Shown: positions 21,205-34,011 of the stretch, piece after piece
Layout: the number at the start of each line of letters is the position of its first letter
How positions within the stretch are numbered: the stretch's first letter is position 1
NCBI GenBank assembly: GCA_907165275.2
Contig: CAJRBF020000017.1
Coordinates: forward strand, 1-64,000
Length of the DNA: 64,000 nucleotides
DNA from: Zygaena filipendulae
Taxonomy: Eukaryota; Arthropoda; Insecta; Lepidoptera; Zygaenidae
Reading direction: 5' to 3'
The notes under the pieces: model-generated
Databases searched by the model: none
What the model saw: the letters and a program-made list of their open reading frames with translations, nothing else
Told to the model about the DNA's origin: nothing
Made by a program: the position numbers and the translations under genes

Positions 21205-22713
21205 AATTTTTTTTTTTTAATCATATTTATTTTAAAGGACCTTTATAAAATCAATTACATGTCGGTCCTATTGTATATACAAAATAATTTAAAAAACCAA
21301 AATAGCGACATAATTAAAATAATTTTTTTTCTTAGGGACAAACAGTTCCCTATTTGTGATGACTTACAGCTCTAAAAAGATGTTTTGCTGCCTCAGAGTT
21401 TGGGTCAGACAAGATTTTATTGAAAATACCCATATCATATCTGTTGAGTCTGTAAGCCACCACAAGTGCCTGCCTTTCCCGTTCAAAACGGACACACTCT
21501 ACCAATAAATGGTGCACGTCCTCCACTACTCCACATGAGTCACAATTAGGAGTATCAGTTTTCCGCATAAGAAAGCCAAATTTTTTTAAAGGCATGTGTC
21601 CTGTTCTTAGTCTATGTGCTGTAACAATAAGTTTACGTGGTAATTTTGAATTACCAAACCAAGGTATGTGAGGAGGCTCACACTGAATGGCTTTATACCA
21701 AATTCCCTTTTCCAAGGACCTCTCATTAAAGTGTTCTTTCCAAGAATTGTAACAGCTTTTTCTATACTTTGGTAGCAATTCTGAGTAATTAGGTGAGATG
21801 TTATATTCAGATCCTTCGAAAACGGCCTTTTTCGCCAAAGTGTCAGCCTCCTCATTGCCTCTTAGTCCGATATGCGATGGAACCCATTGTAACTTAACAT
21901 CGACTCCACGAGTATAAAAGGTATGTAGTTGCGATAACACCCTATATGCTATCGAAACTCCCTTCCTACCTGAAGCGCAGCCAGCAATGTGAAGAAGTGC
22001 ACTTTTTTGCTATCACTACAAATTAATATTTTTCTTTGCTCCCCAAGACTATCAGTACAATATGAAAGTGCTTGTGATATCGCAATGAGTTCCACAATCA
22101 TTATTGACACCCCGCCGATAATTTTAAAACAATTAATTTGCCTATTGATACATCTGTTTAAAGGGTCATAAAAAGCCGCTCCTTGTCCATTATTACATTT
22201 GGAACCGTCTGTAAACAAGGTGTGCCAATTACAGTACTTCTCAGTTAGTTCTTGTATTACATTACTTCTCAGTGAGTGAATTTCGTGGCACTTTTTTGGA
22301 GTCTTCATACAGTCCAAATGTGTAACTACAATGTCCTCTGTATTAATATTTGTGACCCATGTATTCAGGCTAAACATGTCTAAAGATACTGCGGAGTATA
22401 TATCATCATTTTTAACCATATCGAAACATGACACGAGTAATGGCTTCTGCCTATTGGTCCAATAATTGCTAGACTTACAAAGTGAGTTTAAGTTTTCCAA
22501 CAATCTAACCGTTTCGTTATTAGCCCACGCTCGAATCTTTAAGCAATATTTAAAGGTCAAGAACCGTCTTCTTACATGTAGGGGAGGTACACAGATCTCG
22601 CTCTCCATTGCATATATCGGCGTACTACGAATGAACCCCCCAATAACCCTCATCGCTTGGTTTTGTACCTTCTCCAACTTGTACAGATGAGTTTTTGCAC
22701 TATTATCAAAGAG
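21205..22713 (-). pseudogene. I-clade LINE, 3' part only (copy 1): C-terminal RT, RNase H, zinc finger
   Basis: The T run at 21207-21219 on plus is the poly(A) tail of a minus-strand element. Going upstream: CxxC...H finger (CDSCGVVEDVHHLLVEC), RNase H (FTDGSKCNNGQGAAF, MIVELIAISQAL, WVPSHIGLRGNEEADTLAKK) and the RT thumb region. A one-base frameshift near 22010, in an A run of the coding strand, separates RNase H parts. At 22713 it ends abruptly at the tandem-duplication junction, where copy 2 begins. Confidence 0.85.
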
Positions 22714-22981
22714 ATCTAAAAAAAGCACACGGTTAATATACCGTATTATAAATATTTTATTTCATGTGGATAATTATTTTATTGATTTTAGTTTGTAAAT
22801 TATACATCAATATCCTTACTCAGTTTAGATTATGAGTGTATTAACTCGCAATGCTTTTTAATAGCTTTTAAATACATTTCAACTTAATTTTATAGTGTTT
22901 TAACTTATAATACTTTATACATATATCTTTAAAATGCTTTTTCGAATATAAATAAGTTTTTGAGCCTCATAGGGCGTCACA
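22714..22981 (-). repeat. Solo-LTR end fragment (duplicate of 13752-14019)
   Basis: Copy of the last 268 bp of the solo LTR, followed by CAGT and a 50-bp mag LTR remnant (22986-23035) and the GACAC target repeat. Presence of these insertion scars in copy 2 shows the duplication happened after both LTR insertions. Confidence 0.95.
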
Positions 22982-23183
22982 CAGTCATTGACGTAGGTAC
23001 ATTGAATAATGACATGGACATAAGATTATACAACAGACACTACGAATATATTATTAAATTGAGTGAGTTAGTACGGTGAGAGTAGATTATCCAAAAATAT
23101 CGGTAACGTTACATTAATTTTGACTTTGAAATACGGATTTTACCAAGTGATTATCAAGAAAATAATCAGAATCAAGTGAGATA

Positions 23184-25481
23184 ATGCCTAACTGTGCAGG
23201 GGCTTGTGGCAAGTTTACCTCTTCAAGGGATAGCATCACGTGCACCTGTAAAACTGCTTTTCACAAGTTATGTCTTAGACTTGCTTCTAATTGTACCGTG
23301 CCAAAAGATTGGCTGTGCCCTACGTGTATAAATAATCAGCCGCGCCAAGACAATACAAATACACCAGTTAAGCCACTTAGCGCGACGGCTCCGTCATTGC
23401 ATTGTTCACCGGAGGACACTCGAGAACTAGATCGGGGGCTGGCAGAAATATTAACGGAAATTCTACTTATTAGAACGGAATTTAATAAACGCTTTGATGA
23501 CTTCCAGACTGAGATACTTAGTCTGTGAGAGGATTTGAAAAAGTGTCAGAGATCCGTGAACTAAACAACCGAGCGCATTGATCACATAGAAACACGCGTG
23601 GGGGTTCTCGAGTTGGAAGTAAAAAACACTGAAGTTGAAACTTTGAGAGCAACTGTCGATCGACTAAATTGCGAAATGAATGATAAGGACCAGGATGCAC
23701 TTATCAATGATATCGAAATCATCAGGCTCCCAGAACAAAATCAAGAAAATCTGATGCACATAGTTGGTGTGTTAGCTACTAAGCTAGGAGTGAGTGTGGG
23801 GGAGGCCGACGTAGTGGAGGTGTACCGCGCGGGGCCGCGCCGTGCGGTAGCGGTGTCGTCCTCGGGGCCGGCGGCGCGCGCACGCCCCGTCATGCTGCGG
23901 GTCGTGCGCCGCGTTATTAACCTTCCTATACCCGCGCATTGGTCTGTGAGACCGACGAAACACTTTCTCCAATTTAATTCTTTTTTCGGAAACGCTAGCG
24001 AGTTGGGGTTTTTGCTAGCTGCCGGATTTTTTACTAGCTACACTTCAGTGCACAGCGTGCGTTTATGCGTGATGCACGTGTGGCTGTATTTGGCGCCAAT
24101 TGGTCCGTGAGACCGACGCGGGTATAGGCGTAACTTTTGGTGTAAGTATAAAATTACTACATTATCGCTTATTTAGTGTTTTATATGTTATTTTTTTATG
24201 TGTTTATGTGTATTTTGGCCAATTTTATTCCTTTACAGGTTTTTAATTGAAAATATCAAAACAAACGAGTGTTGGAGGAAGAATGTTCTGACTCTGAATA
24301 TGACGACGAAAATGACAGTGAAGTGGAAGATTTTGTTGAGGCACGCGAAGAAAATACGATAACGAGCATGAGGGTGACGAAGAACATGCTGAGGAAGAAG
24401 TAGAAGATCATCAAAGGCCGGAGAATTTTAGATTGGAAAGCATGAACGGACAAGATGAAACAATACTCCTGCTTCAAATCCAGTACGACGACGTGCTCGA
24501 ACCTCCAGGACCTAGGGGTGAATGAATGAATGACTAGACTTGAAAGAACCAGGCGAGATTTGGAGATTATTTTTTCCGGAGACTGCTATAAATGAACAGA
24601 TAAACCGGATAAAACCAAATTTTACCAGACAAAGAGACTGTTGTAGCACAGATAACATAGAGATTAGATGATCAGAAATATGTCGATTAGATGGTCCCGA
24701 GTCTGAAGCAACATCTAACAATAATAAAATTAGTCGCTGTGGATATTGATCCTCAAAAAAAGCCGTAAGACACGCTACAACTATGCCACCTGCAAAATAC
24801 ACTTTTTGGGAACATGCTAATAAGGTATGCCCTGATTGTTATGGTAAAGCTGATAAATAAGTCAACCTATGATTTATATGCCGTATCATAAGTGTTTTTT
24901 AATATGTAAAAGTAATTTTTTGTTTTTTAGAAGAAAAAAATATTTTAGTTCTGTTTTGTAGTACCTAAGAAAAAACTTGTGATTTTGAAGGCTGTTTTGT
25001 GAAAGGCCAATAGACACTTAAATATTTCATAATAAAATTCTTGCATAGCACAATGTTTTTTATTATATCCTCTAATTTAAAAATAAAATAATATCTATGT
25101 AGGATTTGTTGGAAAAAGAATGTGAAACAGGATTCCAAATATTCGGTCTGTGCCACCGCGCGCGGGTATAGGTGTTACAAAAATTGGCGCGGGTATACGA
25201 AGGTTAAACAAACATTGATGAAGGCGGCCCGCGAACGACGTGCGCTTACATCTGCGGACTTATTGCTCCCCGGACCTCCGCAACCATTGTATGTGAATGA
25301 ACGATTAACAAAGACGAACAGGAAGATTTTACAGAAGGCCAAAGCAATGAGAAAGACGCACAATTGGAAGTTTGTATATATAAGAAATGGAGCAATTTTA
25401 GCGCGAAAAGCGGAGGGAGAAAAGGAGCATAGATTTCGCTGCGAAGAGGATGTCACAAGCGTGTTCGAAAGTAAAAAATAA
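23184..25481 (+). pseudogene. LINE ORF1, copy 2, split by a piggyBac-like insertion
   Basis: Same PHD-finger ORF1 as at 14222, with the same two stops (TGA 23526-23528 and a TAA about 36 bp later). In addition the frame is interrupted at the TTAA at 23917-23920 and resumes at 25204-25207, after RRVI. The product was already dead before the insertion. Confidence 0.85.
23921..25203. mobile_element. Non-autonomous piggyBac-like element, 1283 bp, TTAA target duplication
   Basis: TTAA flanks both sides (23917-23920, 25204-25207). The 17-bp terminal repeats CCTTCCTATACCCGCGC and GCGCGGGTATACGAAGG match inverted at 16 of 17 positions. The empty site is seen at about 14955 in copy 1. Internal copies of a CGCGGGTATAG word and a GGTC(T/C)GTGAGACCGACG word lie at 23941, 24104 and 25160. 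Inside, about 24262-24500 reads like the acidic N-terminus of a piggyBac transposase (CSDSEYDDENDSEVEDF) and about 24770-24860 like a Cys-containing C-terminal piece; the DDD core is missing. Confidence 0.9.
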
Positions 25482-25908
25482 TATAATGTATTATTTTTTT
25501 ATATTGTATTGTGATCATTGTTATAAATAGGAAATTACTGAGGAAATCAATGTATATAGTACGGATTTACTTTTATATTTTTGTCTGTACCTGTAAATTA
25601 CACAATTGCGTAATTTTAGCTTTTCCTAATGAAATGAAGTTAATTGTTTGTATTAAAAGCAACTGTAAATATTATGTAACACTGTTTGATGGATTATCGT
25701 ATTATGTGATGCCTTTTAAAAACTTAATAATGATATTTTATTTTGGTGATATTGGGTTAAACTCTGTAATTTACTGTAGGAATGAATATTGTACTATTTC
25801 CATCTGTGTGATAAATTGTGATATAAGCTGTGTCGATGTTGTGATTAAGCTGTGCATGCTATACAATATTAGATAAACTTACGCTTGGTGTTAAAATGAA
25901 TTTTGACA
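25482..25908 (+). other. LINE ORF1-ORF2 spacer, copy 2
   Basis: Duplicate of 15233-15659; AT-rich, no supported gene. Confidence 0.5.
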
Positions 25909-27306
25909 ATGGCTAAATATAAGAATAAAAGTTTTACTTTGGGGCTTTTGAATGTTAGATCTCTGAATACTGGGTGGGATGAATTAGTAGCTACAATTGA
26001 TAAATTATCTCCAGATATATTGGCAATAAACGAAACTTTCTTAAAGGAAGGGGAGGAAAAGTACGTAGGAAAAATTCCAGAATATAGCTTTAGACACATT
26101 CCACGCAAGTCCATGCACAGGGGTGGGGGCGTGGGATTTTTCATAAGGCGTGGTTTGCGTGTCCGCACACGCGAACACCCTGAGTCTAGACTCGAACAAA
26201 TGTGGATAGAACTAGACCTGCCAGGACGTACATATATATATAGAATTGAATTGAATTGATTCACTTTATTTGACACAATACAAAGATTTACAGCATACGT
26301 ATAGCAATAGGAACGGCGTACCGGCCGGAGTCTGGTTTAAGGGTGACGGACGCAATCGATGCACTGAGCGAGTCGATTAGCTGCTTCAGTCACTGTAGTC
26401 ATGTGTTCGTGTTATCAGACTTTAATGTCGACTTACTTACACCACACTCGAGCACAAGTATACAATTGTCTTCTTTTTTTTATCAACAGAATCTTCATCA
26501 ATTGGCTCTACCTACTAGAGTACATAAAAATTCCGCTACTTTAATAGACTTAATAATAACAGACTCCCCTGAAATTTGTAAAAAGATCTTTTTAATACAG
26601 TTGCTCAAAAAGTGGCGTATTGCAGGGACGTTTAGCGTTCGGGATGTGGGCTATTACATACTCGAGCTTTTTGTTTACCTTTCCCGAACTCGTGCGTTCT
26701 CTTTGCCAACTGTCAAAAATGGCGACACGACTTTGACACACTTTTTGCATTGCGAAACGTGGGTTTCGCATTACTAATACGACTAGCGCCACCTCTTGAT
26801 CACAGTTGGAACTTAGTTGAGTTTGTTGAGTTTTTGATATTTTATTAAATTGCTTAATTTTTTCGTAACTGTATTAAAAATAGTTGTTCAGTACACGTGC
26901 GGAACCGTCATTGCAACTAGTTCCGACTGTCAACCCTCACCTTCGGCTGCGCCTCGGCTCGGGTAGACATTTGTCGGAACTCTTTGTGCAAGCGTTGCTC
27001 GTTAGTAAGTCTATTCATGATGAAATGTCAAAGCATACTGAGCAAATACTAATGCATGAAAATCCTAACCTCAAAAAAATCTGAGCAAATACTAATGCAT
27101 GAAAATCCTAACCTCAAAAAAATCACCCATTATTATTAATGACAAATTTCTAAAGGACCTTGCCTCGTTTCCCTGGGAAATTATATACGATTATACTTCT
27201 GTAAATGATATGGTTGAAACGTTTAGTGATATGCTTCTAGCACTATTTAAGGCACATGCACCTTTGAAAACTTCTCGAATAAGTTGTCTTGCTTACGATG
27301 AGAGTT
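25909..27306 (+). pseudogene. LINE ORF2 endonuclease, copy 2, with deletion
   Basis: As 15660-18366: same retroposon tail (26231-26296) and MITE-like insert from about 26594. The MITE is cut at about 26986 and joined directly to the last 147 bp of the mariner (to 27130). The AALSDHATVMAEV block, the left mariner end and most of the transposase are therefore gone. The last endonuclease-linker block resumes at 27131. Confidence 0.82.
26984..27130 (-). mobile_element. mariner right-end remnant
   Basis: Carries the first codons of the transposase (27018 backwards), the 42-bp tandem duplication and the inverted terminal repeat. The junction at about 26983-26987 (CTCTTTGTGCAAGCG) has roughly 2 bp of microhomology, consistent with an end-joining deletion. 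Confidence 0.85.
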
Positions 27307-27687
27307 GACGAGATCCCAACATACTATTTGGCTTGGCACCGACTTCAAATCATCAGTAGTTATCATACCGATATTTTATTAAAATCGTAGGTAATAGGTT
27401 TGGATAATTTTGTTACATTGTAATTGTATAAATAAAATGTAAGATTTGATTAATTAATAAGTAATTATAATAAATAAGTAGAAGGTAATAAGTGCATTTT
27501 TATTATTTTTAAGGTTTTCTATTATTTATTACTTTTTTTCGTTTCGGATATTTTGTTATTTTTTGTTTTTCATTTTTTTTGAAGTCGGTTTTTTTTTTTA
27601 AAGATTTAGTTTATTTTTCCATTTTTAGTGTAAATATATGTAGTTAGTTGTACAGTTTTCGTTAAGTAACTGGTTCTAACTTGTGTC

Positions 27688-30113
27688 ATGGGTAGGCCTA
27701 CTAAAAATGCCGCCCGCATGAGGGCAAAAAGAAATGGAGAAAGTATTCAAGGTAATAAGGAAAGATTAACAAAGAATTCCAAGCGAAATTCCATATTGCG
27801 TTCTCAAGAAACACCACTAGCACGTTAAGCAAGATTGTCTAAAATGAGTAATTACGCGCATTCTCAATTATCACAAGAATCGACTGAACAGCGCGAATAT
27901 CGATTGAATGTTATTCGTGAGAATTTGAGTCATGAAACTTTGAATCAACGAGCGCATCGACTCGATGTTATTCGTAACCGTTTAAGTAATGAGACTCTGG
28001 AGCAACGAGCACATCAAATCGGTGTAATTCGTGACCGTTTGAGTAACGAAGCTCCGGATCAACGAGCACATAGATTAAATGTTATTAGTGAGCGTTTATG
28101 TAACGAAACTCCAGAACAAAGAGCACATCGACTCGGTGTTATTACTGACCGTTTGTGTAACGAAACTTCAGAACAACGAGCACATCGACTCGGTATTATT
28201 AGTAACCGTTTATGTAATGAGACTCCAGAACAACGAGCACATCGTCTCGGTATTAGTGACCGTTTGTGTAACGAGACTTTGGAGCAACGAGCACATCGTC
28301 TCGGTGTTATTAGTGACCGTTTGTGTAACGAGACTCCGGAGCAACGAGCACAGCGACTCGATGTTATTCAGGACCGTTTGAGTAACGAAACTTCGGAGCA
28401 ACGAGCACATCGACTCCAGGTTATAAGTGACTGTTTGAGTAACGAGACTCCGGAGCGACGAGCATATCGACTCGATATTAATACAGACCGTTTGAGTAAT
28501 GAGACTCCGGAGCAACGTATTCAGATTCTCAATGAGACATTGTAATAATGAGGCAACCAGAGCTGAAAATGAGGAGGAAAGAAGCAAACGGTTAGAGAAT
28601 ATGCGTCAGACTTCCCGCAGAAGTAGATATAATTCTATTAATGAATTTGCCGATGTCCCATGTGGTGTATGTAAAAAAATGTTATATCCTAAGCAGAGAT
28701 GTCACCTAGAAACGTCGTGTCGACATAATCTATTGCCCGAAAAATTAGTAGAAATGAACAAAATTGTGACATGTTTGCGATGTCCGACAAACCTGAGGAA
28801 ACGCAAAGTGCCTTCTCAAGCGTACTGGAACAACATGGAACTTACACCCATACCCCCATACACCCATACCCATACAGAAATAGCTAATCTGTCAGATGTT
28901 GAACAACGTCTACTTACAAGAATAATTCCGTTTTTGAAAATTATTAAGGTGCAAAACAGGTTCAGCCAAAATTGGTGTAAAGGACAAGTCGTTTAATTCG
29001 CTCAAGACGTCGTAGAAATTATTGAGCAATTACCACTTCCACATGTAATGCAGGATTGGTTGTTGTAGTAGAAACACGAGAGAACTTGCAACAACACAGA
29101 GAGTTTAATATAAATATTGAAAGAGTAAAGACTGCTTTACAATGGCTAATATTAAATAACAAACTGTACCAAGATGTCGTACCTAACTTTGCCAACATAT
29201 TAGACCACGATATTTCCCAGATAATACAGGTTACTGAAATTCAAAAAGATCGTGATAATATCCAAATGCAGACTGAGCTTGTACAACACGTACAAGAAAA
29301 TCAACCCAGTAGATTCGTAAATATTAATAACAATATCTCAATTTTACATGGTTCGTTTCATCAGGATAATGATCGATTTAGTATAGACTCTCGTGGAAGG
29401 CAGTGTACCGCTGTCGCAGCAGTGGCTTGTGCCGCACTTTCATTATCGGATGCGAACACGTGGTCCATGAGTGATGTGGACTACATAGTGATAGTTGGAG
29501 ATGCATATTATCGTCAATGCATTATGGCCCGAGAAAATCCCGATGCTGGTAAGCAAAATGTTGAATACTTAGCGGTGAGGGAACTCCTGCCACAGTTTTT
29601 ATTTAAAGGTAATTTGGTAACTTTAAATGTTAACAATAATTCAATTGACGGGCATATCGATAGAGATCAAAGTGAGGAAGGATTTCCTAATTTCAGAAAT
29701 GGTTTAGAATTTTTTTTAGGGTTCACCGTTGTGGGATCCTAACTAGTAATTTTGTTTCTATTGCTGATGCATCCCAAAACTTATGTGGCAATATGCATTA
29801 TTGGTTGTTCGATTCTCATGCTAGGGGGCCAAAGGGTTTTATAGCACCATCCAGAGGCACTGCGTGTTGTATGCGCTTTGGGAACATCTACCAATTATTC
29901 GGTATCTTACGTCGTAACTTAAAGAAAAAAGAAGGTAATGCTCATATTTTAAACACATATTCCATTACGCCTGTCGCTACTGAAGAGAGAGAACCACTGC
30001 AAGAGGTTACATCATTACACGAAAATTCCGAACTATTCCACGAGAGGCCTGCTATAGTTGAAGGCGTAGTAGACACACAAGAGTCCTGTTTACACATGTT
30101 CCCGTCGTTTTGA
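27688..30113 (+). pseudogene. Helitron-like remnant, copy 2
   Basis: Same gene, repeats and breaks as 18748-21173. One visible difference: the codon before the RLSNE of the last full repeat changes Arg to Thr (near 28483). The 57-bp repeats run 27880-28540. Confidence 0.55.
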
Positions 30114-30289
30114 TTCATCATCATTGGTAACAAGGGCGTCATCGAATTTTTTTTTTTTAATCATATTTATTTTAAAGGACCTTTATAAAATCAATTACAT
30201 GTCGGTCCTATTGTATATACAAAATAATTTAAAAAACCAAAATAGCGACATAATTAAAATAATTTTTTTTCTTAGGGACAAACAGTTCC

Positions 30290-33200
30290 CTATTTGTGAT
30301 GACTTACAGCTCTAAAAAGATGTTTTGCTGCCTCAGAGTTTGGGTCAGACAAGATTTTATTGAAAATACCCATATCATATCTGTTGAGTCTGTAAGCCAC
30401 CACAAGTGCCTGCCTTTCCCGTTCAAAACGGACACACTCTACCAATAAATGGTGCACGTCCTCCACTACTCCACATGAGTCACAATTAGGAGTATCAGTT
30501 TTCCGCATAAGAAAGCCAAATTTTTTTAAAGGCATGTGTCCTGTTCTTAGTCTATGTGCTGTAACAATAAGTTTACGTGGTAATTTTGAATTACCAAACC
30601 AAGGTATGTGAGGAGGCTCACACTGAATGGCTTTATACCAAATTCCCTTTTCCAAGGACCTCTCATTAAAGTGTTCTTTCCAAGAATTGTAACAGCTTTT
30701 TCTATACTTTGGTAGCAATTCTGAGTAATTAGGTGAGATGTTATATTCAGATCCTTCGAAAACGGCCTTTTTCGCCAAAGTGTCAGCCTCCTCATTGCCT
30801 CTTAGTCCGATATGCGATGGAACCCATTGTAACTTAACATCGACTCCACGAGTATAAAAGGTATGTAGTTGCGATAACACCCTATATGCTATCGAAACTC
30901 CCTTCCTACCTGAAGCGCAGCCAGCAATGTGAAGAAGTGCACTTTTTTGCTATCACTACAAATTAATATTTTTCTTTGCTCCCCAAGACTATCAGTACAA
31001 TATGAAAGTGCTTGTGATATCGCAATGAGTTCCACAATCATTATTGACACCCCGCCGATAATTTTAAAACAATTAATTTGCCTATTGATACATCTGTTTA
31101 AAGGGTCATAAAAAGCCGCTCCTTGTCCATTATTACATTTGGAACCGTCTGTAAACAAGGTGTGCCAATTACAGTACTTCTCAGTTAGTTCTTGTATTAC
31201 ATTACTTCTCAGTGAGTGAATTTCGTGGCACTTTTTTGGAGTCTTCATACAGTCCAAATGTGTAACTACAATGTCCTCTGTATTAATATTTGTGACCCAT
31301 GTATTCAGGCTAAACATGTCTAAAGATACTGCGGAGTATATATCATCATTTTTAACCATATCGAAACATGACACGAGTAATGGCTTCTGCCTATTGGTCC
31401 AATAATTGCTAGACTTACAAAGTGAGTTTAAGTTTTCCAACAATCTAACCGTTTCGTTATTAGCCCACGCTCGAATCTTTAAGCAATATTTAAAGGTCAA
31501 GAACCGTCTTCTTACATGTAGGGGAGGTACACAGATCTCGCTCTCCATTGCATATATCGGCGTACTACGAATGAACCCCCCAATAACCCTCATCGCTTGG
31601 TTTTGTACCTTCTCCAACTTGTACAGATGAGTTTTTGCACTATTATCAAAGAGATACGAGCCATATTCTAACCTACTTCTTATCAACGATATATATAATT
31701 TACGTAAGTGTAAAGGATGGGTTCCCCAACTCGACCCGGCTAAAACTTTAATCAGATTCAGAAATTTTTGCACTTTAGCCACCGTCTCATTCACATGCTT
31801 ACCCCAACGTAGTGAGTAATCTAGCCAAATACCTAAATATTTATAATTGACCACTGGTTGAACAGCGGTGTTTTTAATTTTAATACTAATCTGTTATCTC
31901 CGTCGTCCCCTACTAAAAACACAAAATTTTGATTTTGTTGAAGAGAGTTCTAGACCTAACTCGTTTAAAATATCTACGAATATGAATAAAGCGTTCTGTA
32001 TTTGTTCTGCACTCTCCGATAATTTTCTACAGTTTTTGAATAGTACGAAATCATCCGCATATTGGCAAATAAAAACAAAATTAATTTCTTTACATATTTT
32101 TGCCGTCGTTATGTTAAAAAGAAGTGGGAAAATTGGGTCTCCTTGCGCTAAACCCCTGCCTGCATACCTATAAGTATCTATTGCTATCCCAGAATCATTT
32201 CTAATTTGAAGACATCTTCGACTCAAAAAGTTCCATAAATACCTACAGATTGACTTCCCTACCCCGATATTATCAAGGATTTCGGTGGTCTTTTCTACTG
32301 AGACGTTGTTATACGCATTCTCAACATCGAGAAAACATGCGATATTAGGTATATTGTTCGTCATCCCTAGCTGTATCTGAGTTACTAATCGCACTAAACA
32401 GTCCAGACACGATTGCCCGTTTCGGAAGCCTGTGGTCAGTGGTGATAACAAGTTATTTTTTTCCACGAACCATTCTATACGCCGGTTTATCATATAATGT
32501 AAGATCTTACAAAGGCAAGACATTAATGATATCGGTCTAAGCTTCAAGGCGGAGTTTATAGGATCTCCATGTTTAGGTATAGGTACTATAGTAATATTTC
32601 TCCATTGTGAAGGAATGTCACCGGTGTAAATAATACGATTATAAAGTAGGAGAAGGTACTGTTTTGCTATTTGCGGTAGGTGGCATATCATTGAATAGGA
32701 AATCCCATCACTTCCTGGTGCAGTGTCTTTTCGTTTTATACATCTACACATTTCTTGTAACGAGAATTTTGATTCCAAAGACTCATTCGATGAGGTGTAA
32801 GTAGGTACACAGGGAACAACGTAGTCGGGTGCCAAGTTACGTAATAGTCGGTATTTATCCTCTTTGGAAGCACAAAACCTTTGTGATCTATATCCTTTTA
32901 TCCACCGTAAACGTGACCACATGTCGGAGAGCGAGGTGGACTCATCAATACTGCTGCACATTTCTTGCCACCCATCTGATTTTGCTCGACTTATTTCTTT
33001 TTTAGACTTAGTCGTTTTCTCCTCTAATATTTTTAAATTATTAGGCGTAGGATTTTTCCTAAACTTAACTAAAGCTGATCTCCGTTCTGCTACTAACTTT
33101 GATAGTGTCGGATTCCAATATGGCTTAGGCTTAAAGTTATTTGTCGGGTTATGGCATATTTTAGTCATAGGGATATGTTTATCCGCAGCTTTTAAAATAT

Positions 33201-34011
33201 TACTAATTAACAAGTCATGTAACCTCTGGACATCCAGCTCTCTTGTAGGATAAGGGATACCTTTTTCAATTAGTTTCCCGTAACTATCCCAATCAGCTAA
33301 CTTAAAGTTCCGTCTATGTGAGATTCGAGTGGAGTCAGGATAATTGAATGTTATTTTTATAACCAAATGGTCACTCCCTAGCTGTTCATTCATCACACGC
33401 CAGTCAAAATTAATAGCAATATCAGTCGAGACAAACGAGACATCCGGGGATGAACTCTGTAATACGTTATTTACTAACTTGAGTCTAGTTGGTTCTCCGA
33501 TGTTAAGTGACACAAAGTGAGAATCTAAAACGGAATCGTAGATCTGTACACCTCTGGAGTTGATCCGGTTCTACCAATTAGTGTGTTGTACATTAAAATC
33601 CCCAGCAATCAAATAGTTATTAGGAAACATAGCAAAAAGTGAATCCCAGTCAGCCTGAGTAATGGAGACTGAGGGCGGGCAGTAGACCGAAATAATATTA
33701 TACAGACAACCACAGTTCAATAACCTAATGCATAACATTTCAATACCTGGGTTTGGATGAGTCACGTTTGTTATTTGCACTTTTATTGTTCTGTGTGTAA
33801 CTATAGCTACACCTCCATACCCGTCCATTCTATCATTGCGGTAGATATCATATCCACTAAAACGTATCTCAGATTCCTGATTCAACCATGTTTCGGAGAT
33901 AATAGCTAGATGGATCTTTTCTTGCATCAATAAAAGATCGAATTCTACAATTTTTGGTTTTAAGCTCCGTGCATTCCACTGTACTATATTAAGAAAGTGT
34001 ACCTTATCCAC
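30290..34011 (-). pseudogene. I-clade LINE ORF2: endonuclease, RT, RNase H, zinc finger
   Basis: Order from 34011: APE endonuclease (IVQWNARSL, SETWL, YGGVAIV, IAGDFNVQHTNW), RT (DTAPGSDGIS, LRPISLMSCLCK, FRNGQSCLDCLVRL, GLAQGDP, catalytic QYADDFVLF), thumb (YKYLGIWLD), RNase H, finger. Breaks: TAG 33571-33573 within the endonuclease, TAA 31894-31896 after RT, and a one-base frameshift near 30950 in RNase H, shared with copy 1. The RT active site itself is intact. There is no ATG at the start; GTG follows directly on the ORF1 stop. Confidence 0.88.

Larger units (their letters stand above)
13752..22713. repeat. Tandem duplication, copy 1 (about 8.96 kb)
   Basis: Matches 22714-31653 almost base for base. 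It starts inside the solo LTR (ATCTAAAAAAAGCACACGG) and ends inside the I-clade LINE. The offset is 8962 bp at the start, 10249 after a piggyBac-like insertion in copy 2, and 8940 after a mariner-spanning deletion in copy 2. The junction (AAGAGATCTAAAA near 22709-22718) shows about 2 bp of microhomology. Confidence 0.95.
22714..31653. repeat. Tandem duplication, copy 2
   Basis: Near-identical to 13752-22713; I noticed only two single-base differences (near 22755 and 28484) besides two structural differences: a 1283-bp piggyBac-like insertion and a 1309-bp net deletion that removes most of the mariner and the right part of the MITE-like insert. From 31653 onward the LINE continues in unique sequence. 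Confidence 0.95.

Noticed and set aside
20116..25203. Teratorn-like fusion of a herpesvirus with piggyBac, suggested by a tegument-type protease word and a nearby piggyBac-like element
   Set aside because: The piggyBac-like element has its own TTAA boundaries and lies in the LINE of copy 2 only; the protease-like domain is in a separate Helitron-like remnant and no herpesvirus genes are present.
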